Positions 6,923-7,934 of a DNA stretch of 7,934 bases are shown here, one piece after another (the stretch's first letter is position 1; each line of letters begins with the position of its first letter). Where the stretch lies: positions 1 through 7,934 of the forward strand of contig USDE01000057.1 of NCBI GenBank assembly GCA_900553345.1, given 5' to 3'. Below the pieces are notes generated by a model that worked only from the letters and a program-made list of their open reading frames with translations, was not told where the DNA came from and made no database searches. This DNA is from an uncultured Collinsella sp. Lineage in GTDB: Bacteria > Actinomycetota > Coriobacteriia > Coriobacteriales > Coriobacteriaceae. The translations under genes were made by a program, and so were the position numbers.

Positions 6923-6928
6923 CCTCCT
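6923..6928 (-). promoter_or_regulatory. Shine-Dalgarno that decides the priA start
   Basis: A perfect AGGAGG on the minus strand lies 10 nt before the ATG at 6912. The spacing is slightly long, but no other start lies closer in frame. It argues against the ATG at 6951, which is upstream of this site. Confidence 0.75.
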
Positions 6929-6951
6929 ATTCCATACGTATACAGAAACAA

Positions 6952-6978
6952 GAGCCCCGCTCGGGGTGAACGGGGCTC
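6952..6978 (-). terminator. Intrinsic terminator of gltX
   Basis: GAGCCCCG at 6952-6959 pairs with CGGGGCTC at 6971-6978 (8 bp, 7 of them G-C or C-G) around an 11-nt loop. In the minus direction the stem is followed directly by TTGTTTCT, a usable T-tract. It lies 23 nt after the gltX stop. A competing CCCCG/CGGGG fold (6955-6959 with 6962-6966) shares the left arm. It ends only 39 nt before the priA ATG. Confidence 0.87.
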
Positions 6979-7001
6979 GGATACATGCGTTTACGCAGCT
7001 G

Positions 7002-7934
7002 CTACAGTGCCATCGTGCGGGCGCGGTCGATGCGCGCAAGGCAGTCGTCGCGGCCGACGAGCGCCATGGTCTCGCCCAGCGGGGGGCTCACCATGTTGCC
7101 GCAGACGGCGACGCGCACAGCTTGGAACACCACGCGCTTCTTGAGGTCCATCTGCTCGGGCAGCGGCTCAAGCGCGGCGTCGATGTTGGCGGCCGTCCAC
7201 TCGTCCACGCCCTCGAGCGCGGCCTTGGCGGCATCCAGAATGGCGCCCATGCCTTCCTTGGCCAGGCCCTTGTTGACGGATTTCTCGTCATACTCGAGCG
7301 TCTCGGCCGTAGCAAAAATGGGAGCGGCGACGGTCACGGCGTCGGCCGGCATCTTGGTGCGCGGCTTGACGATGGCGGCAAGCGCGTCGATCCAATCCTC
7401 GCCGTACTCGACATTGCCCTCAATGAAGCCTGCTTCGTGCAGCTCGGGGACCATGATCTCGTCGGCAAACTGAGCATCGGACATGCCGTTGATGTACTCG
7501 GCATTGACCCAGTCGAGCTTCTTGGGGTCGAAGGTCGCCGGGTTCTTGGAGATGCGGTCGAGCGAGAACTTGCTGGCCAGAACATCACGCGGAATGATCG
7601 TGGTCTCGCCGTCGAGCGACCAGCCGAGCAGCGCCAGATAGTTGACGAAGGCGTCGGACAGGTAGCCAGCGTCGCGGTACTCCTCCACCGAGGTGGCGCC
7701 GTGGCGCTTGGAAAGCTTCTTGCCGTCAGCGCCCAGAATCATGGAAATATGGGCGAACGTGGGCACGGGCGCGCCGAGGGCCTCGTAGACCATGACCTGG
7801 CGCGGGGTGTTGGAAAGGTGGTCGTCGCCGCGGATGACGTGGGTGATCTTCATCATAGCGTCATCGACGACGGTCGCGAAGTTGTACGTGGGCGTACCGT
7901 CGGAGCGGAAGATGACAAAGTCGTCGAGCTCCTT
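7002..7934 (-). CDS. gltX: Glutamyl-tRNA synthetase, C-terminal part (5' end outside window)
   Basis: Class I aminoacyl-tRNA synthetase that charges tRNA-Glu; in bacteria without GlnRS it also mischarges tRNA-Gln for the Gat amidotransferase, which cannot be judged here. The frame stays open to the right edge, giving 310 residues. Visible are the catalytic-domain stretch FRSDGTPTYNFATVVDD (fragment 9-25), the GDDHLSNTPRQ motif (36-46) and the KMSKS-class loop as KLSKR (73-77, followed by HG). The alpha-helical anticodon-binding region follows and ends with TMAL before a TAG. The N-terminal Rossmann part with the HIGH motif, roughly 180 residues by family length of about 480-500, is missing only because the window ends. 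It is followed by its own terminator and so is probably a separate transcription unit from priA. Confidence 0.97.
   Translation of the reverse strand, partial: KELDDFVIFRSDGTPTYNFATVVDDAMMKITHVIRGDDHLSNTPRQVMVYEALGAPVPTFAHISMILGADGKKLSKRHGATSVEEYRDAGYLSDAFVNYLALLGWSLDGETTIIPRDVLASKFSLDRISKNPATFDPKKLDWVNAEYINGMSDAQFADEIMVPELHEAGFIEGNVEYGEDWIDALAAIVKPRTKMPADAVTVAAPIFATAETLEYDEKSVNKGLAKEGMGAILDAAKAALEGVDEWTAANIDAALEPLPEQMDLKKRVVFQAVRVAVCGNMVSPPLGETMALVGRDDCLARIDRARTMAL

Noticed and set aside
6934..6941. ATACGTAT palindrome between the gltX terminator and priA as an operator
   Set aside because: An 8-bp palindrome in AT-rich spacer is too short and has no second copy nearby to support a regulator site.
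5560..6969. 469-codon plus-strand open frame opposite priA
   Set aside because: It is antisense to a clearly conserved helicase, is rich in Arg/Gly/Ala as expected from the opposite strand of GC-rich coding DNA, and shows no recognisable domain.

Overview
The window reads as a high-GC Gram-positive genome. The intact helicase-type PriA, the priA-def-fmt-rsmB gene order and the overall protein style suggest Coriobacteriia, most likely a Collinsella-like gut actinobacterium. This is an inference from remembered family features, not from a search. All five recognised genes lie on the minus strand, so the window is best read from right to left.

Right to left: the 3' two thirds of gltX (glutamyl-tRNA synthetase) runs off the right edge and ends at a strong intrinsic terminator (6952-6978). 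It is followed 39 nt later by priA (replication restart helicase), then def (peptide deformylase, 18 nt gap), a 321-nt spacer, fmt (methionyl-tRNA formyltransferase) and rsmB (16S rRNA m5C methyltransferase, with a 4-nt ATGA overlap with fmt). Fmt adds the formyl group to initiator Met-tRNA and Def removes it from new proteins. RsmB modifies the ribosome and PriA restarts stalled forks, so this is a housekeeping translation and replication cluster.

Left of rsmB the composition drops sharply. At 127-1074 is an AT-rich gene for a membrane-anchored, coiled-coil, Ser/Asn/Gly-rich surface protein of unknown function, which looks like accessory DNA. It is convergent with whatever plus-strand gene ends at the left edge, and a 12-bp GC-rich hairpin terminator separates them.

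The most unusual content is a pair of long non-terminator palindromes. One lies 6 nt after the rsmB stop (1192-1258, 15-bp perfect arms, 37-nt loop). The other lies 8 nt after the def stop (3800-3895, 30-nt arms with 27 matches, 36-nt loop). Their arms are unrelated, but the loops have nearly the same size and layout, including a CNGTTT motif at the same offset and an inner hairpin. Each sits at a change in base or codon composition. The second point of interest is QLSLF, a canonical-looking beta-clamp-binding pentapeptide, at the extreme N-terminus of PriA.
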